64,000 nucleotides of DNA from HXMU1420-2 sp034670145 (GCA_034670145.1 JAXMOA010000009.1:62001-126000), one strand, 5' to 3'; positions 8,889 to 17,588 are shown, counted from the first letter of the stretch. Translations and numbers: made by a program. The notes: a model not told the origin generated them from the letters alone.

Positions 8889-9685
8889 AAAACGCACCCT
8901 TCTTTGTCGGCTACCTGCCAGTGCCGGGCGCGTTGCGCGGCTTCTTGTGGGTGATCTCGGTCGCGCTGATTCTGGGCGCCGGGGCCGCAGGCTATGCCAT
9001 CGGCACCACACAGGATGATCCCGGCCCAGGCGCCATGCGCGGCGACTACGGCCGCCAGACCGTGACCGGATTGATCGAGATGACACCAGTGCCCGTGCTC
9101 CATATCACCCAAGGCAATGACCGCCTGCCCGTGGGCCACACCTTGATGCTGACCAGCGCAGGCAAAACCGGCGCACAAAAACGCGCCGCCCCGCTGGCCG
9201 GACAACTGGCCACCGTCTCGGGCGTGCTGCTCGAACGGGGCGATCTGCACATGCTGCAATTGCGCGGCGGGCGCAATGGGCTCCAGGCCGCAGAGGCCCC
9301 AGAGGCCGCAACCGCCGCAACCGAGACAACCGCCGAAACACCCCCTGCCGCCCTGCCTGCCCCAGAACCCCTGGGCCGCTGGAAACTGGCCGGAGAGATC
9401 TGCGACGGCAAATGCCTGGCAGGCGCCATGCGCCCGGGCCGGGGTCTGGCCCACAAGGCCTGCGCCAACCTCTGCCTCGACGGCGGCATCCCCCCCGTCT
9501 TTGTCAGCACCCAACCGGTTGAAGGGCAGGAGTTCCTGCTGGTCGTCGGCCCCGACGGCACCGCCATGCCGCCCAGCGCCTATGACCGCGTCGGGCAATT
9601 CATCACGCTCGAGGCCGATATCTCCCGCCATGGCGACCTGCTGGTCATGGCCATCGACCCCACCACACTTGAGGTTGTGAACTGA
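8885..9685 (+). CDS. membrane-anchored protein with conserved Cys/His motif, function unknown
   Basis: 266 aa. An N-terminal membrane anchor (about residues 14-40) is followed by an OB-like segment, an Ala/Glu/Thr/Pro-rich linker (about 135-160), then GEICDGKCLAGAMRPG, RGLAHKACANLCLDGGIPP. The spacing of four cysteines and one histidine (CDGKC, HKACANLC) looks like a metal or heme site outside the membrane. I do not recognise a named family, though a similar GEI.D.KC...G..H..CA..C..GG sequence is familiar from uncharacterised proteins. It begins inside the previous stop codon (ATGA) and shares one base with the next start (TGATG). Probably exported and part of the redox complex. Confidence 0.75.
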   Translation: MKNAPFFVGYLPVPGALRGFLWVISVALILGAGAAGYAIGTTQDDPGPGAMRGDYGRQTVTGLIEMTPVPVLHITQGNDRLPVGHTLMLTSAGKTGAQKRAAPLAGQLATVSGVLLERGDLHMLQLRGGRNGLQAAEAPEAATAATETTAETPPAALPAPEPLGRWKLAGEICDGKCLAGAMRPGRGLAHKACANLCLDGGIPPVFVSTQPVEGQEFLLVVGPDGTAMPPSAYDRVGQFITLEADISRHGDLLVMAIDPTTLEVVN

Positions 9686-9939
9686 TGCGCCGCCTGTTCT
9701 GGATGCTCGTTGCTGTCTTTACCGGGGCAGCGTTTTTCTACATCTCCCGCTTTTGGGATTTCCGCCTCTGGGGCCGCGACGGGCTGTTGGGTATCGACGC
9801 CCTGCGCCCCCAGGGCGGCCTGCTGGCGCGCTGGTTGCGCGGCACCGACCTGGCCCCGTTCGAACTGTTGATCTGGGTCATCGGCGTCTTCCTCATCCTG
9901 ACCTTCCTGCAAAAAATCTACGACCGTCTCACCCGATAA
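9685..9939 (+). CDS. small two-helix membrane protein of the Rieske operon
   Basis: 84 aa, unrecognised. There is a membrane helix near each end (about residues 4-22 and 59-77) with a short amphipathic stretch between them (WDFRLWGRDGLLGIDALRP). The start codon overlaps the upstream stop by one base. Size and hydrophobicity match an assembly or anchoring subunit of the operon's membrane protein. There are no catalytic motifs. Confidence 0.7.
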   Translation: MRRLFWMLVAVFTGAAFFYISRFWDFRLWGRDGLLGIDALRPQGGLLARWLRGTDLAPFELLIWVIGVFLILTFLQKIYDRLTR

Positions 9940-9954
9940 CCAAAGGAGCGCTCG

Positions 9955-11928
9955 ATGACCCAAGACCTCGACTGGATCAGTGTCGGCCACACCCGCGACT
10001 TGCCCGAAGGCCGCGTCAAAACCGTCACCGCCCGCACCACATCCCTCTGCCTCAGCCATTTTGACGGCCAATGGGCCGCGATGGACAACCGCTGCCCACA
10101 TCAGGGCGGCCCGCTCGGCGAAGGCTCGATCGAGCGCGGCGCCGATGACAAATGCTGGATCCGCTGCCCCTGGCACGGCTGGGATTTCGACCCGATCACC
10201 GGCGCGCCTCCGGGCGGGCACGAAGACACCGGCCAACAGATCTACCCGCTCGACATCCGCGACGGAGAGATTTTCGTAGGCCTGGAACCAGAACCCGACG
10301 CCCCCCGCACCGTCTCGGACGCCATGACCGAAACCATGGTCAATTGGGGCGTGCAATCGGTCTTTGGCATGGTCGGACATTCCAACCTGGGCCTGGCCGA
10401 GGCGATCCGCACCCAGACCGGCACCGGAACGCTGCGCTACTACGGCATCCGCCACGAAGGCGCCGCCGCCTTTGCCGCCTCGGCCTATGGCAAACTGACC
10501 GGGCAACCGGCAGCCTGCCTCACCATTGCCGGGCCCGGCGCAACCAACCTGATGACCGGGCTTTGGGACGCCAAGGTGGACCGGGCTCCGTTGCTGGCGC
10601 TCACCGGCCAGGTGCAGACCCAGGTCTTTGGCCCCGGCGCGTTTCAGGATATCGACCTGTCCAGCGCCTTTCAGGCCGTGACCAAATTCTCACAAACCGT
10701 GCTCTCCACCTCCAACCATAGCGAGCTGATGTCCCTGGCCTGCAAAACCGCCCTGGTCGAACGGGACGTGGCCCATCTGATCTTTCCCGACGATGTGCAG
10801 ACCCTCCCCTCCGACGCTCCCGCCCGCAGCCCAGAGGGGCGCATGGCCACCCCCGTGGTGCATCCGGACCCGGGCGATCTGACCCGCGCACGCGACATGC
10901 TCAACACCGCCCGCCGCCCGATCATCGTGATGGGCCATGGTGCCACCACCGCCCGGGACGCCGTCATCGCCCTGGCCGAGCAGATCGGCGCACCGGTGCT
11001 GACCACCTTCAAGGGCAAGGGCCTGATCCCCGACAACCACCCCAATGCAGCCGGCGTTCTGGGCCGCTCGGGCACGCCGATTGCCAGCTGGTTCATGAAT
11101 GAATGCGACCTGATCCTGACCCTGGGCGCCTCCTTTTCCAACCACACCGGGATCGAGCCGGGCAAAACCATCATCCAGGTCGACTTTGACCGCATGCAAC
11201 TGGGCAAATTCCACCCCGTCACCCTGCCCGTCTGGTCCGAAATCGGCGCCTTTTGCGCCGCGCTCAACCCCGGGCTGGACCGCCCCGCCGAGGCCCCCGA
11301 CCAGCTTGACGAACTGACCGAACGCTGGGCCATCTGGCGCGCTGAAAAAACGGCCCGCCTGGGCGAATTCCGCGATCAGGGCCTGCATTCCTTTGCCGTC
11401 TTCGACGCGCTCAGCCGGCTGGCACCGGCGGATGCGATCATTGCTGTGGATGTGGGCAACAACACCTATTCCTTTGGCCGCTACTTTGAAACCAAAGGCC
11501 AACCCGTGCTGATGTCAGGCTATCTCGGCTCAATCGGCTTCGGGTTCCCCGCGGCCATGGGCGCCTGGGCCGCAACGCAAGACATCGCCGCCCTGAAGGG
11601 CCGCAAGGTGATCTCGGTCTCGGGCGACGGCGGCTTCGGGCAATACCCGATGGAGCTGACCACCGCCGTGAAATACGGCATGGACATCACCCATATCCTG
11701 CTCAACAACGCGGAACTGGGCAAAATCTCCAAGGAACAAAAGGCCGGCGAATGGCCCGTCTGGGAAACCGGGCTGGTCAACCCATCCTTCGCGGCTTTTG
11801 CCCGCCTGTGCGGGGCGCATGGGCAAAAGGTCAGCCAGGCGGATCAGATCGACAGCGCCATATCCCAGGCCCTCGCCGTGGATGGCCCCGCCCTGGTCGA
11901 ATTCATGACCGACGTGGACCTGATCTAA
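9955..11928 (+). CDS. Rieske [2Fe-2S] domain fused to a thiamine-diphosphate enzyme
   Basis: 657 aa. Residues 1-107 are a Rieske ferredoxin-like domain (C47-x-H49, C71-x2-H74). Residues about 115-657 are a complete ThDP enzyme of the acetolactate synthase/pyruvate oxidase group: PYR-domain catalytic glutamate E168 (RHEGAAAFAASAYG), central domain, and PP-domain cofactor motif G557-D558-G559 ending at N584-N585. The likely chemistry is decarboxylation or oxidation of a 2-oxo acid with electrons passed to the fused cluster, in the manner of pyruvate:acceptor oxidoreductases; the substrate is unknown. It is preceded by AAAGGAG, 15 nt after the upstream stop. Last gene of the operon, followed by a hairpin terminator. 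Confidence 0.88.
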   Translation: MTQDLDWISVGHTRDLPEGRVKTVTARTTSLCLSHFDGQWAAMDNRCPHQGGPLGEGSIERGADDKCWIRCPWHGWDFDPITGAPPGGHEDTGQQIYPLDIRDGEIFVGLEPEPDAPRTVSDAMTETMVNWGVQSVFGMVGHSNLGLAEAIRTQTGTGTLRYYGIRHEGAAAFAASAYGKLTGQPAACLTIAGPGATNLMTGLWDAKVDRAPLLALTGQVQTQVFGPGAFQDIDLSSAFQAVTKFSQTVLSTSNHSELMSLACKTALVERDVAHLIFPDDVQTLPSDAPARSPEGRMATPVVHPDPGDLTRARDMLNTARRPIIVMGHGATTARDAVIALAEQIGAPVLTTFKGKGLIPDNHPNAAGVLGRSGTPIASWFMNECDLILTLGASFSNHTGIEPGKTIIQVDFDRMQLGKFHPVTLPVWSEIGAFCAALNPGLDRPAEAPDQLDELTERWAIWRAEKTARLGEFRDQGLHSFAVFDALSRLAPADAIIAVDVGNNTYSFGRYFETKGQPVLMSGYLGSIGFGFPAAMGAWAATQDIAALKGRKVISVSGDGGFGQYPMELTTAVKYGMDITHILLNNAELGKISKEQKAGEWPVWETGLVNPSFAAFARLCGAHGQKVSQADQIDSAISQALAVDGPALVEFMTDVDLI

Positions 11929-11954
11929 TCCAGTCCGCCCACCACAGAAACGCC

Positions 11955-11976
11955 CCGGCGGTTGCACCGCCGGTTT
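11955..11976 (+). terminator. intrinsic terminator after the Rieske operon
   Basis: Perfect 8-bp stem CCGGCGGT (11955-11962) / ACCGCCGG (11966-11973) with a TGC loop and a short TTT tail. It sits 26 nt after the stop of the Rieske/ThDP gene and between convergent genes. The tail is short, so efficiency may be moderate. Confidence 0.6.
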
Positions 11977-12013
11977 ACTCTGCCGGGTTACTCTGCCGGG
12001 TTACTCTGCCGGG
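11975..12013. repeat. three perfect 13-bp tandem repeats at the 3' end of the flavoprotein gene
   Basis: TTACTCTGCCGGG occurs three times head to tail (11975-11987, 11988-12000, 12001-12013). On the minus strand each unit reads Pro-Ala-Glu-stop; the first one encountered (12001-12013) supplies the real C-terminus of the flavoprotein, and the other two repeat it after the stop codon. This fits slippage duplication. Confidence 0.9.
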
Positions 12014-13209
12014 TCCGCCTTGCCCGACACCCCCCCGCGCAACGCCCGCAGCAAAAGCCGGGGCCAGCGCAGCAGGACCGCACGAAACAGCTGCGGATAC
12101 TCCATCTCTCCGGCCAGAACATCCAGATACATGTGTTTCAACGTCTTCGACTTGCGAAATGAGCGCGCAAAACTGGCCTGCAACGGCCCGGCATAAATCA
12201 CCGGACGTATCCGGCGCGACAGGCGCAACGCCTGATGGATGCCCCGCAGCCGCCGCAAATAGACTGGCCCGGCCCGCTCCGGCGCCCCCGCCCGGATCGC
12301 CTCCACAGCGCTGGCCCCGGCATAATGCCCGCTCTCCATCGCATAGGCGATGCCTTCTCCCGTGACCGGATCCACCAGCCCCGCCGCATCCCCCGCCAAC
12401 AGAACCTCCGCACGACAGGGCACACGGCGAAAATCTCCGACAGGCAGGAAATGCCCCTTGATCACACACCTCTCAGGCGCAACCCCATTCAGCCTCAGAT
12501 AAGCCTCCATCGAAGCGCGCATCTCGGGGTTGGCGGCATGGGGGCCACCCACCCCGATGGTCGTGCTCCGCTTCTTGGGAAACCGCCAGCCATAGCCCCC
12601 CGCAACCGCCGAAAAATCCACCCGCAGCGGCACCTCCGGCGGGCTCTGATCAACGGCTTGGGGCACGGGCAAAGCAACCTCAGCCTCCAGCGCAATTCCA
12701 ATCTTGTCGCGGTCATAGGCAGCACCGAACAGGGCTTTGGCCACCGGGCTGTTCACCCCATCCGCACCAATGATCACCTGCCCCCGCAGCACACGCCCAT
12801 CCGCCAGCTTCAGACAGCCCGCCTCCAGCCGCATCTGCGCCACGCGCGTCCCGGTCAGATCCCGCGCACCAGCCCCCACCGCCAAGCGCACCAACGCATG
12901 ATCCAGATCCCAGCGCATGGTGGTGTACATCGGCGGCGCATCCGCCATTTCGCTCAGACACTCCCCCCGCACCCAAAAGCTGATGCGGCGATGCTCTGAC
13001 ACCAGATCCGGGTCAATCGGCTGCTCAAAAACCTGTCGAAAAACCTTTTGCGCCCGCCCCGTGAACAGACCACCACACAGCTTGTCACGCGGGAACGCCG
13101 CCCGGTCGATCAAGGCAACCGACAGGCCCGCCCGCGCCACCGTGACCGCCGCCGCCGCACCGGCCGGCCCGGCCCCAATGACCAAAACATCAAATTCCTC
13201 GGCCTGCAC
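12001..13209 (-). CDS. geranylgeranyl reductase family FAD-dependent oxidoreductase
   Basis: 402 aa. An N-terminal FAD-binding motif GAGPAG (residues 12-17) and the family signature PRDKLCGGLFTG at about residues 40-51 place it in the geranylgeranyl reductase (GGR/BchP-like) family, as does GDAAGLVDPVTGEGI in the middle. Such enzymes reduce isoprenoid double bonds with FADH2; here there are no photosynthesis genes nearby, so the substrate is open (quinone, isoprenoid lipid or other). It starts with GTG, with GGGAG about 10 nt upstream. The stop codon lies in a triplicated 13-bp repeat. Downstream of the creatininase gene on the same strand, with a 9-bp GC hairpin at 13231-13254 in the gap. 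Confidence 0.8.
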   Translation of the reverse strand: MQAEEFDVLVIGAGPAGAAAAVTVARAGLSVALIDRAAFPRDKLCGGLFTGRAQKVFRQVFEQPIDPDLVSEHRRISFWVRGECLSEMADAPPMYTTMRWDLDHALVRLAVGAGARDLTGTRVAQMRLEAGCLKLADGRVLRGQVIIGADGVNSPVAKALFGAAYDRDKIGIALEAEVALPVPQAVDQSPPEVPLRVDFSAVAGGYGWRFPKKRSTTIGVGGPHAANPEMRASMEAYLRLNGVAPERCVIKGHFLPVGDFRRVPCRAEVLLAGDAAGLVDPVTGEGIAYAMESGHYAGASAVEAIRAGAPERAGPVYLRRLRGIHQALRLSRRIRPVIYAGPLQASFARSFRKSKTLKHMYLDVLAGEMEYPQLFRAVLLRWPRLLLRALRGGVSGKADPAE

Positions 13210-13262
13210 GCAGCGCTCACTCCCGGGTCACGCGCGCCGATGCTCCGGCGCGCGCCTCTGCC

Positions 13263-14078
13263 TTAGCGCCGGAACGGCACGCCGCCAAGCGACTCGCCGC
13301 GCTGATCCATGGCCGGGGCCCATGTTTCCGGATCCGCAATCAACTCTGCCAGTGCCGCCGCGCTGACCTCCAGCATCGCTTCGCCCTTTTGCGGGTTTGC
13401 CTTTTCCGGAATACCCGCCACGCCATTGCCCGTCGTATGCGTGAACGGACGCCAGCGGTACGAGCTATTCCCCGCCATCAGAAACTTTGGCCCGCCATCC
13501 ATGTTATTGGCCAAAGAGGCCAGATCCGAACTGTCGACCAGATCCGGCTCCACCGCCATCATCATCGACGTCTCAGCCTCGCAAGCATGTTGCAGCGTCT
13601 TTTGATCCTCCAACAGATCGTTCAACGTCTGCCCGGCCTCCATCGGATAGGTCGTGCCCACCAGGGTCACATCCAGCTCCGGCGCCAGCTCGTCAATGAT
13701 CTGGTTCATCGCCATGATATTGCCGCCATGACTGTTCGAGATCAGCACATCGTGAAATCCCAGCCGGATCAGCGCCAGAATCAGATCCCGCACCACCGCC
13801 CGAAAGGTCGCATGGCTCAACGTCAGCGTGCCACCAAAGGGCATGTGATGCTCGCTCAGCCCGGACCACACCACAGGCGCAACCACCGTCGCGCGCCGGT
13901 CATAGGCCTTGCGCGCTGCACGCAGCGCAATCTCGTGGCCCAGACGCGTATCCGTCATCACCGGCAAATGCGGGCCATGCTGTTCAATCGACGCAATCGG
14001 CAAAATGACAACGGCATTTTCATCCGCCAATGCACGCAATTCCTGCGCCTTCAGGCGGGACCATTCGACTTCGGGCAT
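13263..14078 (-). CDS. creatininase family protein
   Basis: 271 aa metal-dependent amidohydrolase of the creatininase fold. The metal-binding elements are visible: ILPIASIEQHGPHLP (Glu/His), TDTRLG (Asp), SNSHGGNI (His) and EAETSMMMAV (Glu). Family members hydrolyse creatinine or act in formamide/pterin-type ring openings (for example MftE in peptide maturation), so the reaction here is not determined. An AGGAG ribosome site lies before the ATG. It may be co-transcribed with the flavoprotein gene 53 bp downstream. Confidence 0.85.
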   Translation of the reverse strand: MPEVEWSRLKAQELRALADENAVVILPIASIEQHGPHLPVMTDTRLGHEIALRAARKAYDRRATVVAPVVWSGLSEHHMPFGGTLTLSHATFRAVVRDLILALIRLGFHDVLISNSHGGNIMAMNQIIDELAPELDVTLVGTTYPMEAGQTLNDLLEDQKTLQHACEAETSMMMAVEPDLVDSSDLASLANNMDGGPKFLMAGNSSYRWRPFTHTTGNGVAGIPEKANPQKGEAMLEVSAAALAELIADPETWAPAMDQRGESLGGVPFRR

Positions 14079-14206
14079 CTTGTTCTCCTGTTGCTGATAT
14101 AAGGACTAAGCGCGCATAGGCGGCAAAACACAATCCGTGTCCCGCCTCAATCGACTGGCTCCATCGCCCGGGTCAACCCAAACCCATCCCGGCCAACCTC
14201 AAAGGA

Positions 14207-15304
14207 TCAGGGCGTCAGAACCCGCAGCACCGGCACACCTTCCAGCACTTCCACCAGACTGGGACCACGATTTGCCACGTTCAGCTTGTTGTCGCTCAAC
14301 CCCTGACCAATCAGCTTCACGATCTCCGGAGAGCCCGCATATTTCGAATGCGATCCAGCCTGCGAATCATCGACCGAGCTCAGATCAACCACCGTCACGC
14401 CCAGATCCCCCAATTCGCTCGCCGGCGTATTGCCCAACCGGCTGATCCCACCCGACAGGCGCTGGGACACACGCAGCGCCGCGTCATCCTCGGACACCAG
14501 AACAAAGAAATTCTTCTTTTCCTTGGGCAGATAACTCAACTGCGAGCGGAACAGATCCAGATCAATATCGGGCGAGGCCAAAATGACCGAATTGGGCCGC
14601 GTGCCATGCCCAAACTGACCAGCCAGCACGCCATGGGTGATCGATTCCATCGTCAGAAAGGTGCCCATCGAATGGGCGAACACATCAAACGACCGCGCAT
14701 TGGTCGACTTCAAGACCTTCGCCGCCTGCAAGAACTTCGGCCGCGCAACCAGGGCGCTGTTCATGTCATAGACATATCGCGTCACCTGATTGGCCGACGC
14801 CCAGGAAAACAACACCGGCACGCCGTTGAACTCGGTATCCTCAACAAATTGCCCCAGCCGCAGCACAGCGTCACTGACCGACGTATTGTATCCGTGAACA
14901 TAAAACAGGACCGAGCGGTCCTTCGCCGGCCTCTTCGCCAGTTCCTGGTTGATGCGCGACACAAAGGCCGAGTCGCTGCCATAGACCGTCGGCTCCACCA
15001 CCGCAAACTCGGTATCAGGATTCGGCGGCAGGCGCTTGGGGCGCTCCAGCTGACCGGAAACATGGGTCGGCGGCACCGACACCACAACCGAGGCAAAGCC
15101 CAGATCCGGCGCCCGCTCCGCACCATAAAACACGCCACTCACATCGCTGGCTTCGCGGGTGGTGATGATGAAAACCTTCTGCTTGGAGGTGGACTGATCC
15201 GCCAGAACCGGCCTTGCAGGGTTATCAATCCCCACCAGATCCGGCGCAGCCGTACACCCAAACAACAGAAGGAGAATCGGGGAAAAACGCAGCAACCATG
15301 TCAT
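14207..15304 (-). CDS. lipoprotein alpha/beta hydrolase (DUF900-like)
   Basis: 365 aa with a lipoprotein signal (MTWLLRFSPILLLLFGC; lipobox LLFGC, Cys17) and a DUF900-type alpha/beta-hydrolase domain: an oxyanion segment SVLFYVHGYNTS, the nucleophile elbow AHSMG, and a late Asp/His pair (VVDLSSVDD, GSHSKYAGSP). It is expected to be membrane-anchored on the periplasmic side. Substrates of this family are not established. The gene is monocistronic between the creatininase gene and the divergent thrS. Confidence 0.82.
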   Translation of the reverse strand: MTWLLRFSPILLLLFGCTAAPDLVGIDNPARPVLADQSTSKQKVFIITTREASDVSGVFYGAERAPDLGFASVVVSVPPTHVSGQLERPKRLPPNPDTEFAVVEPTVYGSDSAFVSRINQELAKRPAKDRSVLFYVHGYNTSVSDAVLRLGQFVEDTEFNGVPVLFSWASANQVTRYVYDMNSALVARPKFLQAAKVLKSTNARSFDVFAHSMGTFLTMESITHGVLAGQFGHGTRPNSVILASPDIDLDLFRSQLSYLPKEKKNFFVLVSEDDAALRVSQRLSGGISRLGNTPASELGDLGVTVVDLSSVDDSQAGSHSKYAGSPEIVKLIGQGLSDNKLNVANRGPSLVEVLEGVPVLRVLTP

Positions 15305-15532
15305 GCGCGGACTGTCTCAAACGGGGCGCGGATGGTCCAGACATGAACCGCTAAAATCTGCACAAATCCCACCCCTGCAAACTTTCTGACCAAACGCCCC
15401 GGCCAGGGTCAACCACAACGACGCCCACGCCGCCCCAGGTGCTCTTGACTTTGCCCCGCCAGCTTGCAAAACGACGCACACACATACCCGCAACCGGGCG
15501 TTCAGTGGGCGCCAAACCGACGAGGAGGCCCA

Positions 15533-17479
15533 ATGGCCCAGATCTCCCTCACCTTCCCCGATGGCAATGCAAAACCCTTTGACGCAGGCGTCACCGCCGC
15601 CGAGGTTGCCGCCAGCATCTCCACATCGCTCGCCAAAAAGGCGATCAGCGCCACAGTCGACGGCGCGCACTGGGATCTGCAATGGCCGATCCAGCAGGAC
15701 GCCTCCATCGCCATCCACACCCTCAAGGACGAAGTTCAGGCCAACGAATTGGTGCGCCACGACCTGGCCCATATCATGGCCCGCGCCGTTCAGGACATCT
15801 GGCCCGACACCAAGGTCACCATCGGCCCAGTGATCGAAAACGGCTGGTATTACGACTTTGACCGGGCCGAGCCCTTCACGCCCGAAGACCTCGGCGCGAT
15901 CGAAAAGAAGATGAAAGAGATCATCAACCGCCGCGATCCCGTCCGCACCGAGGTCTGGGACCGCGACCGCGCGATCAAACATTACCAGGACAACAACGAA
16001 CCCTATAAGGTCGAGCTGATCGACTCCATCCCGGGCGACGAACCGCTGCGCATGTACTGGCACGGCGACTGGCAGGATCTGTGCCGCGGGCCGCATTTGC
16101 AGCACACCGGCCAGGTGCCGGGCGATGCCTTCAAACTGATGTCCATCGCCGGTGCCTATTGGCGCGGCGACAGCAACCGCGAGATGCTGCAACGCATCTA
16201 CGGCGTCGCCTTCACCGGCAAGGAAAAACTCAAGGCCCACCTGCACATGCTCGAAGAGGCCGCCAAACGCGACCACCGCAAGCTGGGCCGCGAAATGGAC
16301 CTCTACCACATGCAGGAAGAGGCCCCCGGTCAGGTGTTCTGGCACCCCAATGGCTGGACCATCTACACCCAGTTACAGGACTACATGCGACGACAGCAGT
16401 CGAAAGGCGGCTATGTCGAAGTGAACACGCCTCAGGTCGTGAACCGCAAGTTGTGGGAGGCATCCGGCCACTGGGATAAATACCAGGAAAACATGTTCAT
16501 CGTCGAAGTCGACGAAGAGCACGCCCGCGAAAAGGCGGTCAACGCGCTCAAACCGATGAACTGCCCCTGCCATGTAGAGATCTTCAAACAAGGCCTGAAA
16601 TCCTATCGCGACCTGCCGCTGCGCATGGCCGAATTCGGCTCGTGTAACCGCTATGAGCCTTCGGGCGCCCTACACGGTATCATGCGGGTGCGTGGTTTCA
16701 CTCAGGACGACGCACATATCTTCTGCTCCGAAGATCAGATCGCTTCCGAAACCAAACGTTTTCTGAACTTTTTGTCCAACATCTACAGCGATCTGGGTTT
16801 TGACAGCTTCAAGGTCAAATTCTCGGATCGCCCCGAGGTACGGGCAGGCACCGATGCGCAATGGGACAAGGCGGACCGGCTGCTGCAAGAGGCCTGTGAC
16901 GCAGCAGGCTGCGCCTATGACCTCAATCCCGGTGAAGGCGCCTTTTACGGCCCAAAACTGGAGTTCGTTCTCACAGACGCCATCGGGCGCGATTGGCAAT
17001 GCGGCACCTTGCAGGTCGATTTCATCATCCCCGAACGTTTGGGTGCGACCTATGTCGGAGCAGACGGAGACAAGCATACACCCGTCATGCTGCACCGCGC
17101 GACCCTGGGCAGCTTTGAACGCTTCATCGGCATCCTGATCGAGGAACATGCAGGAAAACTGCCCTTCTGGCTGGCCCCGCGTCAGGTGGTTGTGGCCTCG
17201 ATCACCTCCGAAGCGGACGATTATGTGGGCGAGGTTGTGGCGGCGCTGACCGCAGCAGGCGTGCGCGCCGAGGCGGACATCCGCAACGAAAAGATCAACT
17301 ACAAGGTCCGCGAACACTCCGTAGGCAAGGTGCCCGTGATCCTCGCCATTGGCCACCGCGAGGTCGAGGAACGCACCGTCACCCTGCGCCGACTGGGCGA
17401 AAAACAAACCAGCGTCCAAACCCTGGACGCCATCATCGACGCGCTAAAGGTAGAAGCGACTCCGCCGGATCAGCGATAA
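15533..17479 (+). CDS. thrS: threonine--tRNA ligase
   Basis: Charges tRNA-Thr. 648 aa, the normal bacterial length: N-terminal TGS domain (about 1-65), editing domain (HDLAHIMARAVQDIWPD region), class II catalytic core with the zinc-site cysteine in PMNCPCHVEIF, motif 2 RMAEFGSCNRYEPSG and motif 3 region HRATLGSFERFIGIL, then the C-terminal anticodon-binding domain. The ATG at 15533 has AGGAGG 4 nt upstream, and upstream in-frame sequence is not conserved-looking. A weak promoter candidate is TTGACT at 15445-15450. No T-box leader was seen. An intrinsic terminator follows. Confidence 0.97.
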   Translation: MAQISLTFPDGNAKPFDAGVTAAEVAASISTSLAKKAISATVDGAHWDLQWPIQQDASIAIHTLKDEVQANELVRHDLAHIMARAVQDIWPDTKVTIGPVIENGWYYDFDRAEPFTPEDLGAIEKKMKEIINRRDPVRTEVWDRDRAIKHYQDNNEPYKVELIDSIPGDEPLRMYWHGDWQDLCRGPHLQHTGQVPGDAFKLMSIAGAYWRGDSNREMLQRIYGVAFTGKEKLKAHLHMLEEAAKRDHRKLGREMDLYHMQEEAPGQVFWHPNGWTIYTQLQDYMRRQQSKGGYVEVNTPQVVNRKLWEASGHWDKYQENMFIVEVDEEHAREKAVNALKPMNCPCHVEIFKQGLKSYRDLPLRMAEFGSCNRYEPSGALHGIMRVRGFTQDDAHIFCSEDQIASETKRFLNFLSNIYSDLGFDSFKVKFSDRPEVRAGTDAQWDKADRLLQEACDAAGCAYDLNPGEGAFYGPKLEFVLTDAIGRDWQCGTLQVDFIIPERLGATYVGADGDKHTPVMLHRATLGSFERFIGILIEEHAGKLPFWLAPRQVVVASITSEADDYVGEVVAALTAAGVRAEADIRNEKINYKVREHSVGKVPVILAIGHREVEERTVTLRRLGEKQTSVQTLDAIIDALKVEATPPDQR

Positions 17480-17516
17480 GATCCGACGCGGTTCACAAAC
17501 AAAATCAGACAATTAC

Positions 17517-17542
17517 CGGGCGGCCCTTGGGTCGCCCGTTTT
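17517..17542 (+). terminator. intrinsic terminator of thrS
   Basis: A 9-bp GC-rich stem (17517-17525 with 17530-17538, one G-T pair) with a CTTG loop, followed by TTTTG, 37 nt downstream of the thrS stop codon. A classical rho-independent structure. Confidence 0.85.
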
Positions 17543-17588
17543 GTGTCCGCAGGCATCCAGGCCACCGCCCTCCAGACCACAATCCTTC

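Noticed and set aside
12001..13209. Flavoprotein as the bacteriochlorophyll enzyme BchP
   Set aside because: No photosynthesis genes in the window; the family signature alone does not separate BchP from other members.
15305..15532. Possible T-box or other leader regulation of thrS
   Set aside because: No T-box sequence or antiterminator pair; T-boxes are not expected in this group. Only a weak -35 was found.
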